From: Bretschneidera sinensis
Taxonomy: Eukaryota > Streptophyta > Magnoliopsida > Brassicales > Akaniaceae
Direction of reading: 5' to 3'
NCBI GenBank assembly: GCA_023935145.1
Contig: CM043698.1
Location: 85,193,501-85,257,500 of the forward strand
DNA length: 64,000 bases
Shown here one piece after another: positions 52,714 to 64,000 of this stretch. The position numbers and the translations under genes are program-made. Numbering within the stretch: position 1 is the stretch's first letter; each line of letters opens with the position of its first letter. The notes beneath the pieces were generated by a model that saw only the letters and a program-made list of their open reading frames with translations, was not told the DNA's origin and searched no databases.

Positions 52714-53250
52714 ATGGGTTTGGACCGAGCCTCTAGTGAGGGTGAGGCCTCAAGAGATGATAGTGCCTAAGAGGGACCATTGGCAGTGGTTCCCTATGAG
52801 GCTGGGGAAGAGGAAGAGGAAGAGGATTAAGAAGAGGATTCTTCTTCCGAGGATGAGGAGGGTAACGTTTTGGCCGAACTCAAGGGGGATATGAAGTTGG
52901 AAGAGAGGATGCAGTGGTCATTTGGGGCGAATTATGTGCCAAATAAGCTAGAGTTTGGGGAGCTCGAGGTCATCAGGCACGTGTACCGAATTTCGAAAGA
53001 GTACACCCTGAGGAATGCTAGTGCTGGGGAGAGGGTATGCGACGTCCTCTCGAGCCAAGCACCCTTCGAGATATGTGTTTACGAACAACATATGAGAGCT
53101 GGGTTCAGATTCCCACTCCATCCTTTCCTCTGCTCGATGCTAAGATACTTAGATATAGCGCTGTGTCAGCTGGTGCCCAATTTCGTGCGTCTAATCATGG
53201 CATTCATCTATGTTCGTACGGATATGAAGGGGCTAATGAACATAAACGCT
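52714..53250 (+). pseudogene. Gypsy-type transposon N-terminal (gag-like) remnant
   Basis: The frame from ATG 52714 (MGLDRASSEGEAS) passes two stops (near 52768 and 52828, the second within an acidic EEEEEE stretch). It then stays open: LEFGELEVIRHVYRISKEY, then YEQHMRAGFRFPLHPFLCSM and QLVPNFVRLIMAFIYV. The GFRFPLHPF and QL.PN..R...AF pattern is that of the plant 'putative gypsy type transposon' N-terminal domain (PF04195 type). Homology ends near 53250, where minus-strand host-like exon sequence begins. No pol is present. The tandem arrays at 52200-52612 lie upstream and may be its LTR or leader. Confidence 0.6.
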
Positions 53251-53263
53251 TTTAAAAGCACAC

Positions 53264-53365
53264 CTTTAAATCAGCAAGCATGACCAACACAGATGGATTG
53301 TGATTAGCTCTAGAGGCAGGAATGGGTTGTTGAAGAAGAAACCCACGTCCATCAAGCAATGGAAT
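53264..53365 (-). pseudogene. Exon of unrecognised host gene (34 codons)
   Basis: On the minus strand an acceptor (TTTCTTAG) and a donor (AAG|GTGTGC) bound exactly 34 open codons beginning IPLLDGRGFLLQQPIPASRA and ending VMLADLK. Phase is 0 at both ends. With the exon at 53902-53967 it would read continuously. I do not recognise the family. The plus-strand gag-like remnant abuts its 3' side, so the gene is truncated there. Confidence 0.45.
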
Positions 53366-53901
53366 CTAAGAAAGACATTATACTATCATTGTATTTAACA
53401 GATAACATTTCTTCCATAAATTAACCAGTCTAGCATTAGTCCACTACAATTCTTGAATTTAATTTTTTCTTTGCAAACAAGTGGCTAGATAATAGATATA
53501 TTCCTGTGAAGCAATAATCCACTGGAAGCCATCGCATGCACATGTAAAAGGTCATGGAAGACTAACATGTTATTACAAAATAAATTGTATACTTTTTTCC
53601 CCAAAAGATCTATAAGTGTAAGATTGACCCTGATTTATTTAGAAAATGAAGTTAAGGAAACTATGTGCGGAACAACTAAACATGCACATAGATAATTGAG
53701 AGATAAATAGAGAAGCTAAATTGAAAAGATAAAACCAAAAAAAGCAAATCTTAAAGAATTAGGTGCCAATAGCATCAAGTCCTTTTTGTTTCTTTTTTTG
53801 CTAAGTCAACAGCATTAGCATCCTATTTATATGATTACTTAGTTCATCCATAGATAGATAACCAGTGATAAACTATGAGAAAAATTAACAATAAATTAAA
53901 C
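53366..53901. other. AT-rich, probable intron of the unrecognised gene
   Basis: No coding signal; it lies between two minus-strand exons with matching phases. Confidence 0.35.
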
Positions 53902-53967
53902 CTTGTCTCCCGCGGTATCAATTGAAGCAACATAGTTTCTATCAAAATTTTGCAAGCCTGAGATAAT
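53902..53967 (-). pseudogene. Exon of unrecognised host gene (22 codons)
   Basis: On the minus strand an acceptor (TTCTTTTATAG) and a donor (AAG|GTTTAA) bound exactly 22 open codons: IISGLQNFDRNYVASIDTAG, then DK. Phase is 0 at both ends and joins the exon at 53264-53365 in frame. Confidence 0.45.
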
Positions 53968-54077
53968 CTATAAAAGAACAGTCACATTGCATAAGAAAAA
54001 GACAATGGTTTTTCAAGAAGAAAACATGAATAAAACAGATAATATAATAGAAATTTAAGTCCCTGATTTTATACAAC

Positions 54078-54226
54078 AGCCAAAGATACTTTGACATCCT
54101 CAAGATGCCTCCATACTTCTCTATATATTCAAGGATAGACATGGGGACATGAAATTTGTGAGGATATGAATTCTTCCCATATGCCTTTTATGTTGCAAGA
54201 TATTTCAGCCTATTTTCAAAGTATTG
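54078..54226 (-). pseudogene. Exon fragment of cytosolic lysyl-tRNA synthetase
   Basis: After an acceptor (TTGCTGCAG region at 54227) the minus strand reads QYFENRLKYLA, a TAA at 54190-54188 (replacing a likely CAA), then KNSYPHKFHVPMSILEYIEK and YGG. A short deletion and frame shift follow, then LEDVKVSLA. The order QYFENRLK...YPHKF...YIEKYGG...LEDV..SLAGR is the start of the anticodon-binding region of plant cytosolic LysRS. The catalytic domain is absent here. Stop, deletion and frameshift make it a pseudogene fragment. Confidence 0.75.
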
Positions 54227-55100
54227 CTGCAAGAAAAACAAATCAAAAATACAAATGAATGCACAATAGATTATAGATGTAAAATGATGGCATATCTGAT
54301 TTCTTCAATGCTACAAAATAAATTTTGAGTTATTCTAGAATGGAACAACATCAATTCTAGTGGACATCTAGTCTTTCCCTATTTATGTTACTTTTCTACT
54401 TTTTTGTATTCACTTCAAAACAAATTCATCTATCAAATTGAAGATATAAATAAGTATTCAAATCTCTTTTATCACCACAAGCTAATTCATTATGTTGTAA
54501 CTCTCCTAGCAATCAATAAAGTGGCAAAGTCCATTGAGCAGACAGAGGACTAATGGCATAAGTGCAGAATTTTCATAATTCAATAATGCCCAATCAAGAA
54601 CCACTGACATATCTGATTTCTCCATACAAGAACAAGTTATACACCTCCAACATTTGAAGAACAGGAACTCTATATGACTAGAATCATCAGTTTGATTCCT
54701 AAATTATTCGTCTCTATGACCAACTTTAGTACCCAACTTTCAACATTAAGGCACGTGGATTCCTCATCAGTTTAATATACTAAAAGATTAAATCCTTCTT
54801 GCATGCACTATAACACAATCGAGGCCAAATAAACCCATATCAAACACACAGTTGCAATGTGAAGTTATAATAATTTCACATTCAATCATTCTCTCGGTAA
54901 AAAAAAAAGAAAAAGAAAAAAGAACCCAAAATCAATCAGTGAAACAAGGGCTGAAATTATGCTCTAAAACCAACAAACTAAACATATTAAATCTCCAAAA
55001 AATTTCAACGGCAAAAGGAAATCCCTAGAACCAACCCAAGTACATATTGAGATAAAAATGAAATGAAGCATCGAAAAGAAAGAGAGAGATTACCTAAACT
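54227..55100. other. AT-rich, no gene recognised
   Basis: Intron-like composition with poly-A-rich stretches (54900-54925). No motif found. Confidence 0.4.
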
Positions 55101-55600
55101 GGAAATTTACTGAGAATTTCCTAGTAATTTTGTGTACAAAATTGCAAATCTTGATGGAGTGACCAGCTACAACGCTGTTGAACAGCGATGCCGTGACAAG
55201 CTAGCCGAGTATCTTCTCTCATCTGTTTGAGTCCGACGATGATGCGGCAGTGGCGGCAGTGGGCAATAACGAGGGTTTTTTGTCAACTTCCAGATTTGGC
55301 AAAAAAGAGGGAAGTAGCGGAGAGAAAGAGGAGAAAATTAGAGCACGAGTAGAGAAGAAGAGAGAAAAAGAACTTACCTTGGGTTAGTTTTGTGCACAGC
55401 GGAGATAGAAAGAGGGTGCTTGGACGTGACGGCGGCGTTCCAGCACAGAGAGAGAGAGCTGCTGAGAGAGACAGAGAGGCTGTGAGGGTTAAGGAAATTT
55501 TGAAGTTTGAGGGTTAGGGAAATTTTGGTCAAAAAGACCTTATAAATGTTGAATAAATTATCAGCCATGGAAAGTTTACACATCGAAGTGACACAGCAGC
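55101..55600 (-). other. G/C-richer, CT-rich block resembling a promoter/5' leader
   Basis: On the minus strand, CT-rich leader-like sequence (TCTCTCTCTCTG near 55450) precedes a good donor (AACCCAAG|GTAAGTTC at 55376). A second possible donor is at 55096 (TTTAG|GTAATC). This may be the 5' end of the gene whose exons lie to the left, but no coding start is convincing. Confidence 0.3.
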
Positions 55601-55649
55601 GACCTGATATGTTTTTGTCTCATCAACGAGGGATAGCAAAAATAAGTGG

Positions 55650-55724
55650 CAATTAATACCCATTAGCGACGGAATTAAGTCCATCATTCATAATCCGTAG
55701 CTAATGAGCGTTTTTCGGGTAGTT
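55650..55724. mobile_element. CACTA-like transposon end, remnant
   Basis: TAGCGACGGAATTAAG is followed by an imperfect reverse copy (ATCCGTAGCTAATGAG) and CGTTTTTCGGGTAGT. This resembles the 3' terminus of plant CACTA elements (CGTTTTTCTTGTAGTG). The other end was not found. Confidence 0.35.
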
Positions 55725-55739
55725 AGGAATTTCGGGTTG

Positions 55740-56980
55740 TGACGGAGCTAAAACTGATGCGCACAGCTCTGGGCCGATTTTACAGGGCCCAAAATGAGGT
55801 TCGTATGAATTTGGGTCAATAGAATAGATTGCAAAAGGTTACAAAGAATGTTAACCCAAGTATAGGTCAGCAGGAGGTTGGCTCTATTGTTGTGGGAATT
55901 GGTCCTGGTACGGACGAATTAGTGCAGCAGACGCACACTGATTTAGCAAAAAAGCGTTTGGTCAGGTCTTTGTAGAAGCGCATATTTATGGTTTAGGTCA
56001 GTCCGGTTTAGGGGGTGCGCGTATGTATGGGCTTCGAGCGAATGGGTCAACTACCCTAAAGAAATCAAATTTGAAAAGGGCTCGAAATAAGGAAAAGGAT
56101 GTCCAAGCCTTTGTGGAGGACGTGCTGTCGGCGGATCAAAGTACATTCGAGAGCTCAGATTTGAGAGTAGGCCAAGACTCTAGGTTTGTGCACCAATCTT
56201 GGCTTAGTGTGTCAATCCTAGATAGGGAGCTTGTGGATGTGCACAATTCTATTTAGAACAAGTTGAGTCGCAAGTTAGACAGATCATTTCACAGAATAAT
56301 GGGTCGGATATGGGTCAGCAGGTGGTCGAGCATGTTTCAAACATGGCAGCATTGCAGTCGCACACTGATCCAATGCCCGCTTCTAGACAGGCCTCTGTAG
56401 AGGCTCAAGTTATCTTGGGCGCGCATCCGGTTTGGGCAGGAGAGATGGGGCCGATTGTTACAAAGTCCGTTGTTCCAAAAATTTCATATTACAAGAGAGC
56501 TAGAAATAAGGTCAAGGAGGTTCAGGTCTTTATGGAGGACAGGATGAGTTCTGCTTAGGGAACAATCCCAAATTATCCTTTTAAATCCAATTTGGCGTAA
56601 TTAAAGTGTAAAGATGATATGTCCTTACTTTCATTGTAACCATATAATTGTTTACGTAGATTTTTATCAACAAATAATAAGTTGGACGATAACTACCAAA
56701 AAAATTTGCTAAAAAGCTGGTAGTGAACCTCATGATTTTCTTAAAAAAATATTAATCTTAAAAGAAAGGAGTTAAGATTAAAAAGAAGAAACGGTGATAA
56801 GATGGTTTGCCTATTTAATACTAATATTTTTTGGTTTATTTATCTGTTTCTTTTGGAAGTTATCTTTTCAAGATAGTACTACTTTGTTTGGTAAGGCCAA
56901 GACTTGTTTCCCTTTGTCCCCTTGTATTTTTTTTCTTCGGTTTTTTAATCCAATTTCGTTTGGAAAAAAAAAATCATAAT
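55740..56980 (+). pseudogene. LINE-like remnant
   Basis: Two open pieces, 56023-56256 and 56310-56558, each contain a KRARNKEKDVQAFVED-like motif, so a segment of about 400 bp is partly duplicated. Flanking frames with stops (55750-56020) read GQQEVGSIVVGIGPG. The right part ends in CCCCTTGTATTTTTTTTC and, after CGTTTGG, a poly-A run at 56962-56971, as expected at a LINE 3' end. No reverse transcriptase motif is visible, so the class is uncertain. Confidence 0.35.
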
Positions 56981-57588
56981 TATTGAAATTTCAAGATAAA
57001 AAAAGAATTTAGTAACTTTGTTCTTTTTAAAATTGTAATTAAAAATTAATAATATAGTGAATTTATTTATGCACATAAATAAAAAAATTGTCGAGCCACA
57101 ATAATTATTGTTTTTTCTTTTTATTGATTTTATCTAATTAATTGTTGTGATTGTATTTTTTATCCTAACATGTAAGTAGGTTGATTTTAACAATAAAATC
57201 TCAACAAATATTATAAGTTTTATAACCATCCAAATTAGTTCTTTTAATAAGCTAATCACATAGTTTTTTTAGCATCTATACTCGTGTAAGTACTAAACAA
57301 TTTAGTATGTATCAATGACACTTAGAAGGCTTATTTGTCAAAACTTTTGCAGATTCAAGTGAAAGTTTATCATTATATATACTTTTCCGTTTATGAAGAA
57401 TGAAGCAGAGAAAAGGAACCATTTTTGAATATTTGAAGACAAGAAAATGAAACACGTGAGTATTTCACGGTGGTATTTGCTGACGTGACATTATATAATT
57501 TGCCTAATGCTTTGATAATTTTCACATCTGATCATCTATATCAAAATAACAAAACACTTGTAAAATGGGAAAATTTGAGGCGTCAACG

Positions 57589-57591
<3 letters not shown>
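56981..57591. other. AT-rich, no gene seen
   Basis: No motif, repeat boundary or coding signal that I can support. Confidence 0.5.

Positions 57592-57639
<48 letters not shown>
57592..57639. repeat. (AT)n microsatellite
   Basis: A pure AT run of 24 units. It creates the Ile-Tyr tail of an open frame, which is not a gene. Confidence 0.97.
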
Positions 57640-57641
<2 letters not shown>

Positions 57642-59243
57642 CACTTAATTAATCCATTTCAATAGTTATTTAGTTATTTTATCATCATTTGGCATTACAA
57701 TATAGACTCGATGCCTTAATTGAATCTGACCTTGCTTTTTCGCTCCAAGAATTTAATTTGTTTCCATAATAACATTGTAATATTATTGTTTTATTCATTG
57801 AAATTTTTATTTTAAAAAAAATATGAATTTAAATCTCATGCATAGTACGGGTCTACGCTAGTTAAAGTTTAATTGAGAGTTACAATAAATGAAACATGAT
57901 TAATGGAATAAAATGTGATATAGAAAAATAACGTACTAAAAGGGAGTGATTAATCTCTTTTTGTTTGAATGTTCTAACAAAATGAAATGAATGAAAATAA
58001 AAGAAAACATAGGACATGTTTGAGTAACAATTTTCTATTTTCAGTTTTTGAAAACTATTTTCGAAAATGAAAATTAAAAACAACTTTATATGTTTTCTGA
58101 AGAAAATATTTTGGATAACTGCAACTCGAAAATTGTTTCCAAAAACAATAAAATGTTTTTTGGATAATCTTATTTTGAAAACTATTTTAAAAATAGAACA
58201 CTATTTGGATACATCTTCTTGTAATTGTTTTCAGTTTTGAGTTTAAATTTGAAATCTATATTAATTTTATTCCTCATATTTACTAAATATATTTTTCTAA
58301 CAGACACCAAATACTTGAAAATAATTAATATTATTTTATTTTTAAATTTTTAATATTTTCTATATATCATGGATCAAACATACTCAAATTAGTGTTTGAG
58401 ATCTGTAACCAATATACTCTTAATGCAAGATTTTGTAACAAGTGATTATGTTAATGAGAGAATATACCATAGAGCTAGAGATGAGGCTTGTTAAGTTCCT
58501 CCTGAAATGGTGTAGTTCCAATTCTTTTTACAGCAACAAAAATAATAACCACCAAAATGGTTTCATTTTAAAGTTTATTTTACGGATCGAATACTCTTTT
58601 AGAGTTTCAGTACTCGTGCTCTTAAATTTGTTCTTCCTTAACCATTATAACTAAGGAATTTGAGTTGCTATTTATTCAAAATGAAGATAGAACGAAATTT
58701 TTATTACCAACAGCCAAGAGGCCCAATACAAAACCATATGACAAATTTATAAAAGGGCCTAATTGTGTTCTCCAATATTTTACAAAAAAGATCATCATAT
58801 TCAAACAATGTAGATGTCAAAGCATTGCCGAGAAAAAAGTAATGTAAGGAATCACTGTAGAACCTACACATGCAAACCCAACGCGTAAACTAAGCAGCAC
58901 AGCCAACACACACTTAACAAAAATCTTACACGAGCTGATTCATTTACCATAAGTTAACAATTTCTCATTGTGGGTACATAGATGCAATCGAACTCCTAAT
59001 AAGGGTGGGTTAGATTACTACATGAGCAAGAAATATGCATGCAATACACAAATCCAAAACACAAAATTCAGGAAGATCAATGGACGATAAAGAAGAATAT
59101 AACCTAAATAAGATATCATAAACATGAGAATTCTTCATAAGCAACAAGTCAAAGCAATATAACAAAGAAACTATAAGAAATGATCCAAAAACACATCAAA
59201 ACAAATGTCATCAACCTAAAAGTTTATAATTATAACATAACAC
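57640..59243. other. AT-rich, no gene seen
   Basis: At 58010-58290 there are repeated TTTTGAAAACTATTTT-like segments with weak inverted symmetry, possibly an old MITE. No coding motif. Confidence 0.4.
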
Positions 59244-59300
59244 TTAGTCAAATAAGCTGAAACCCATATCATTATCAGACTCTTCAACTAATTCAACCGG
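59244..59300 (-). pseudogene. C-terminal tail of an acidic ribosomal P protein
   Basis: On the minus strand VELVEESDNDMGFSLFD ends with TAA (59246-59244). The EESDxDMGF.LFD tail is the conserved C-terminus of ribosomal stalk P proteins (P0/P1/P2), which binds translation factors and ribosome-inactivating proteins. Only this tail is visible; upstream frames are closed, so it may be a last-exon remnant. The match is short. Confidence 0.45.
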
Positions 59301-62300
59301 TACATATTTTGACCAATGCTAGCATAATCACATTTTATGCATCAATTCTAGAAAAGCTTTTAACAAAAGTTGAAACTGTAGTAGAAAATTACAAACCATC
59401 AAATACAAGTTCAATAATATTCATTCATGACATTGAACCTAATACCTTTAAAAGGAAAACAAAAAAGAAAACTAATAAAAATTTATACCAACTCTAGACA
59501 ATGTACTTGACTATTTAACAAACAAGGAACCACTAAAGATGGTAATAAAAGTTAAAATAAACCTAAGAACTCTTTTGTTGTCTAATTTTCCTGTTGTCTT
59601 CTTTTTAAATAAATGAAGCTCTCAACTCAGCTATACCAAACAACTGCATTTGGTTCAATTGAGTGAAAAACGGTAATCAAAATGTAATGTTATTTCTTTC
59701 CCTAGTTACTAATAAGAAAATTAAGACAAAAGGATAGATAAAATGTTATTCATCATAATTTCCAAGTATTTTAGGACCTGGGAATACTAAAGACTTTATC
59801 ATACCAAACTTGGTACAAACATCGATCAATTATAGTTTTATATATGTTTGCCATTCTCTTCCAGTATGGTTTCCTTCTCAATAGCCAAAAAGAAAGTTAC
59901 TTCCCCACAATTCCATATTCACAACAAGGATCAACTCCAAAGAAGCAAAGATTCACAAAAATAACAGCACAATTATTATCTCTTGTATGGTTGCCAAGGA
60001 AACAAGGGGAAAAAGAATAATGAATCAAGAACGCACAATACATTGGTTTCAAACATTAAAAACTAGTTGTTTAGAATACACTTCCTTTCTTGTCATGCTA
60101 GAACTAAGATTGAATTATTACTATATAGTTTCTTAAGAACTAGTTGCAGTCTTTACAGGGGTAGTGCTACTGCTTTTGAACCTAGATATGGCCAAGAACT
60201 GTATGCTGGAAGTTCATAAGCACATAATGATAAGTTAGAAGGACTTTTACATTAGTACTCAATTTTTTTTTCTTTATATCTTAAATTTTTTATCCTAGGC
60301 TTACCCGAAAGCTTCCCAGTAGATTATGAAAGTTGTATTTCTACAATACTATTAATTTCTAAATTCTAATCCCAACCAACTAAATCAGAAACCTCAATTA
60401 CAAAGAAATAAGTGAATTTTGCTCACACACTTGAAAAGTTGTGCCACTAGGATAAGTTTTGAGCATTAGCCATATAATAATAATTTGTACATAAATATTA
60501 GACAAGTTGCAGGAAAATGTTATAGGAAAATCAACCCATTAAATCCTACTTATCAACAAAAGAATGGGAAAAAAGTAAGAAAATAAACTCTATAACTTAA
60601 GCTTTTTATTTTTCTTCTTATTTTTTCATGTCTTCAGATCCTTAGATTTCTCTGTTTGCTTTATGGAGTAGAGAAAAAGAAATGCAGCCTCCTTTCACTA
60701 TGGTCAACACTCAATAGTGGTTAGCTACTACTATACCACAAAATACAAAACTAACTACAAACTACAAATGCATCAAAAGCAACTTAATTGAAACTAGAAA
60801 TCCAATTAGCAAGAAGAAACTGTTACAAGATTGCCCATTGTAGACCAAGACATATTGAAACTACAATTTTTCGTTCCACTTACAATGCAAAAGACCATAA
60901 AAGTAAACATAAGTAAACGTATCAATTCAATCAATCAAATGAACAAACAAACTCAGAGTTTTTTAACAGTAACATAATTAACAAAATCATAGATAAGAAA
61001 TTCACGATGAACATCCACCAACAAATACAAAGAATCCATCTAACAGATGAAACCCAAAATAAGACCTAAATCAAAACAGAAAAGTAAAGGAAGAGGGAAA
61101 AAGGAGCACAACACAAAATGAAATAAAATCCAAAATACTTGACACTCGGATGAACAATTAGATCTTAAAGAAATAAAACAACCTTAAACCTCTCTCTCTT
61201 CTCCCTAAACATACATGTTTGTTAGCTGAGAAAATTAATGAAAAATATACATGTGGTGACGATGAAGCTCAATGCCTTAAATTTGATGGAACCGTGAGGC
61301 ACGATGGTCACCGGAGATGAAGAAGATGGTGGCACGAGCAAGGTATCTGAGTTTCCGGAGACAAGAAAAATGATGGCGCGAGCAAGGTACGATGGACACC
61401 GGAGGATATACTTAGTACAAAAAAATCTCATTTTACTGAGAGTCAAACACTAGAAAAATAAAATCAATAATAAAGAGCATGTGAAGGAAGACGATTTGTA
61501 GAGAGAATGAATATGGAGAGGAACATATGGAGAAGAAGAAGAAGAAGAAATCGATAGGAGCTCTAAGAAAAAGAGAAATGGGTCGTGAGGCAAAGAAGAG
61601 AAAAGAGTTTGAGTGGGTGTTTTTAGAAAATCATATAAGAAAACACCACATTGGGGTTTTCAGAAAATGTTGTTTGAAAAGAGTTTTAGAAAATTATGTC
61701 CTAAACATGGTTTTAGTTTTTGAAAACCAAAATAGGCTTTTGGAAAGAGAAGCCAAACATGCCCATACCTTCTCTTTATTTAGGAAAAAAAACGTACCTT
61801 CTCTTTATTTAGCAAAAAAATATACCTTCTCTTTTTTAGAGAATGGAAAAGAATGAAAAGTCTAGGCTATAATGAAATTTTGTTTCCTTTATCTTTCTTT
61901 AAAAAAAAAAATTGAGCTTTGGAGGTAAATGAGGAATTGAGGCAACTTTGCAATTATGGTCTCTTCCTTATCAAAATTTCCCCAAACATAGGGAAATAAC
62001 ATAACTCCTCACTTTTTATTCTATTTCTTTTACTACTCTCATCTAATTATAAGAAAACGTAATGGTTTCTAGTTTCAACCAATTTTAAAAAAATAAATCA
62101 TATGATATCAGGTAAAATACAAAATAGAATTTTTTTTTTTCCAAATGAAGTAGGTGCCACAAATACAAACACCACATAACAATTTTTGGCCCAAAATAAA
62201 ACAATGGCAACAATGAAAAACATAAAGGGGTGAATTAAGTTGATGACAAATAATTGCAATTTTAACAAATCTAACCTTTTTCAAATTAAAGCACGAGGAA

Positions 62301-62384
62301 GAAAAATATGATTACTTAAGAATATTAAAAATTAAACCATAAAGCGATCAAACACAAATATGAACAAGTAAAACAAGAATTTGT
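59301..62384. other. AT-rich, no gene recognised
   Basis: Mostly intron- or intergenic-like. At 61290-61400 a small G/C-richer block repeats GATGGYRCGAGCAAGGTA twice with CACCGGAG. The Lys-rich frame at 61527-61856 is low complexity. Around 61620-61780 there is a block with GGTGTTTTTAG and CCAAACATGCCC ends that could be an old MITE. Confidence 0.4.
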
Positions 62385-62735
62385 GCAATGTGTAAAGGAG
62401 TTGAGTTCTTCTATCATTCTCATTTCAAATTCATCTTGCATACACTTAACAAAATCTTCACACATATTCTCATTAGTAGCACCAAATATTATATCATCAA
62501 TATATATTTACAAAATGAGAATGTCATGCTTGTGTGTCTATGTGAAAAGTGTGTTGTCAATTTTTTCTCTTGTAAATCCTTTTTCTAGTAAAATTTTTCT
62601 TAATCTTTCATATCATGCTCTAACAGCTTGCTTTAACCCAAAGATTCAAAGCCTATAAATATGGTTTGGAAAATTATGATCTTCAAAACCAAAAGGTTCT
62701 TCAACATAAAAACATCTATGTGAAATAGCTTGAAG
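62385..62735 (-). pseudogene. SIRE-like Copia reverse transcriptase fragment
   Basis: On the minus strand: FYVEEPFGFEDHNFPNHIYR, then FGLKQAVRA, a TGA (likely TGG, Trp), YERLRKILLEKGFTREKIDN, and after another stop YIDDIIFGATNENMC and EFEMRMIEELN. These are the Copia RT motifs around the catalytic (Y)xDD, closest to the SIRE-type RT at 17330-17660. About 350 bp remain and the flanks show no other pol domain. Confidence 0.8.
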
Positions 62736-63065
62736 TCTTTAAAATATGTAAATGCAAGCAACATGTTACCTAGATTTGCTCAAACTTGTGTTTTCTTTAC
62801 GTTTCTCTTATATCTCAGTATGCTTTGCTTTACGTTTTTTCTATATTTTTCACATAATGTGACTTTCGTTGAGTGTTTTGATAGTAGTGTGCCCTACAAA
62901 CCAACAGCATTCAATGTCTAGGCATATTACTTGTAATTAATCTTATTCATTTATTGACAATAAATATTTATTTATTACATTATTATATTTACCACTTTTA
63001 TTACAAATCATGTGCACGTGTTTACACAATAAAGCCCATAGAATAAAAACAATGAAAATAAGCAT

Positions 63066-63133
63066 CATGATGAGATCATGCTAATGAGATATGTTTCCTC
63101 ATGATGAGATCATGCTAATTAGATTTATTTCCT
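63066..63133. repeat. 34-bp tandem duplication with palindrome
   Basis: Two units start CATGATGAGATCATGCTAAT. Each contains CATGAT-GAG-ATCATG, a perfect 6-bp stem. Confidence 0.88.
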
Positions 63134-63670
63134 TAGGTTTTATTCTTAAATGTTCCTAATCATAGGATCACTAAGAAGGGGATTATTGAATTCAAATAGA
63201 TTAGTACTTGTCTTGTTTTCTCAATGAGTTGAAGGTGATTGATCTCATGATAATTAGTGTATGAGCCACTAGAACAAAACATATAGGTGCTCGTTAGAGA
63301 ATGCTTAAACCGAACTGAATTTACTTAAGAACACTTCAATGGACATTTTATTGGTTGTCATTATGAGTCCTTATGTTTCTGTTTTGCAAGTGATTCTTGG
63401 ACTAGAGGTACTATAGAGGCCTTGAGTATAGGTCAGCATGCTTTGATGCTATTTAAATGAGGTTCTAATCATAGGCCACATAAGGGTAGTAATTGGGTAT
63501 GACCACTTATATATGGAGGTATATGAGTGTACAATAAATGCTCTATAAGATCTTGCAAAGTCATAGCTTCGAAATTACTTAGTCAAGGTGGGGTGAAAAT
63601 TAGAAAGGAGTTTTTAATTTCACCATTTAAGTTATGGAGTTGAGATAAAGATACATATCATTAAATAATT

Positions 63671-63720
63671 AAGGTTTGACAATAGTTATATACCTAAGGT
63701 TTGACAATAGTTCAATACCT
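63671..63720. repeat. 25-bp tandem duplication
   Basis: Two units AAGGTTTGACAATAGTT..., differing at two positions. Confidence 0.88.
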
Positions 63721-64000
63721 TAGGTTTAATCAGGAGCATTGTATGATAGAAGGATTTAATTGTGTGGTAACTGATGACAAACTAGTTCACACCAAATTCA
63801 TATTACCTAGGTAGTCATGACATGCAGCTAGGTATCAATCATGACTTGTAGAGGCTTTAAGAATTGATTGTAATTAATTCTTATTAAAGGGAGAATTAAA
63901 AAGAAGTTTTAATTTGAATCAATTAAAAAAGATAATTTATTAGACGGGGTCCAACTGCCACGTAATAGTTACGATCTACTACAAGCGATATTGAACCTAA

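Larger units (their letters stand above)
62736..64000. other. Noncoding, possibly LTR-element-derived
   Basis: No coding signal. It contains the two small tandem repeats listed below. The run of moderately complex, non-AT-saturated sequence from 62900 to 64000 looks like a retrotransposon leader or LTR, but I found no paired copy in the window. Confidence 0.4.

Noticed and set aside
57470..57652. 60-codon plus-strand frame
   Set aside because: Ends in an Ile-Tyr run from the AT microsatellite.
58010..58290. MITE with TTTTGAAAACTATTTT repeats
   Set aside because: Weak symmetry only; no clear TIR pair or target duplication, so it is mentioned only as a possibility in the region entry.
61527..61856. 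109-codon Lys-rich frame
   Set aside because: Low-complexity start and no recognisable motif; may cross an old MITE.
1..64000. tRNA, rRNA or other structural RNA genes
   Set aside because: Only tRNA-complementary PBS sequences were found; no cloverleaf-forming gene or rRNA segment was recognised by eye.

Overview
This is nuclear DNA from a flowering plant, most likely a eudicot. It is AT-rich and almost entirely made of LTR retrotransposons inserted into one another. No complete host gene is visible. Host-derived sequence consists of broken exons or captured fragments: lipid-transfer-like, TOM1-like VHS, lysyl-tRNA synthetase, acidic ribosomal P protein, and two exons of an unrecognised gene.

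Positions 1-43097 form one nested cluster. (a) The deepest layer is a minus-strand Athila-like Gypsy element (parts at 31637-31814 and 36978-43097; 5' LTR 41578-43097). It carries a 1.07-kb hAT-type transposon (TSD TATACCAC) holding a captured lipid-transfer-like gene start, and a foreign Gypsy fragment replaces the middle of its gag-pol. (b) Into its 3' noncoding region went a plus-strand SIRE/Maximus-like Copia element (before the window to 31636; 3' LTR 30505-31636) and a plus-strand Athila-like element (31815-36977) with an internal inversion. (c) Three elements then entered the Copia element: a solo LTR (1706-3066, TSD AGAAG), a minus-strand Athila element with an ATHILA-type third ORF (4182-15458, TSD GTATT/ATATT), and a young plus-strand Athila element (19217-28654, TSD GTCCA). 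The youngest has LTRs differing at about 15 sites by my count, and its gag-pol frame has five point stops and no frameshift.

Positions 43098-49196 hold a Copia integrase/RNase H remnant and a second, 3'-truncated SIRE-like copy. Positions 49197-56980 hold a possible VHS exon, a 48-bp tandem array with hairpin potential, a gypsy-type gag-like remnant, host exon fragments, and CACTA-like and LINE-like remnants. Positions 56981-64000 are AT-rich, mostly featureless, with a SIRE-like reverse transcriptase scrap near 62.4-62.7 kb.

The most interesting signals are noncoding. Nearly every LTR family carries its own cluster of short dyad words upstream of the TATA box. In two unrelated elements, the Copia and the minus-strand Athila, the same words recur inside the element just before the extra third ORF, which looks like an internal promoter. 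Four Athila-like families also share a hairpin next to a polypurine-tract-like motif in their 3' noncoding region. All calls come from reading the sequence without database searches.
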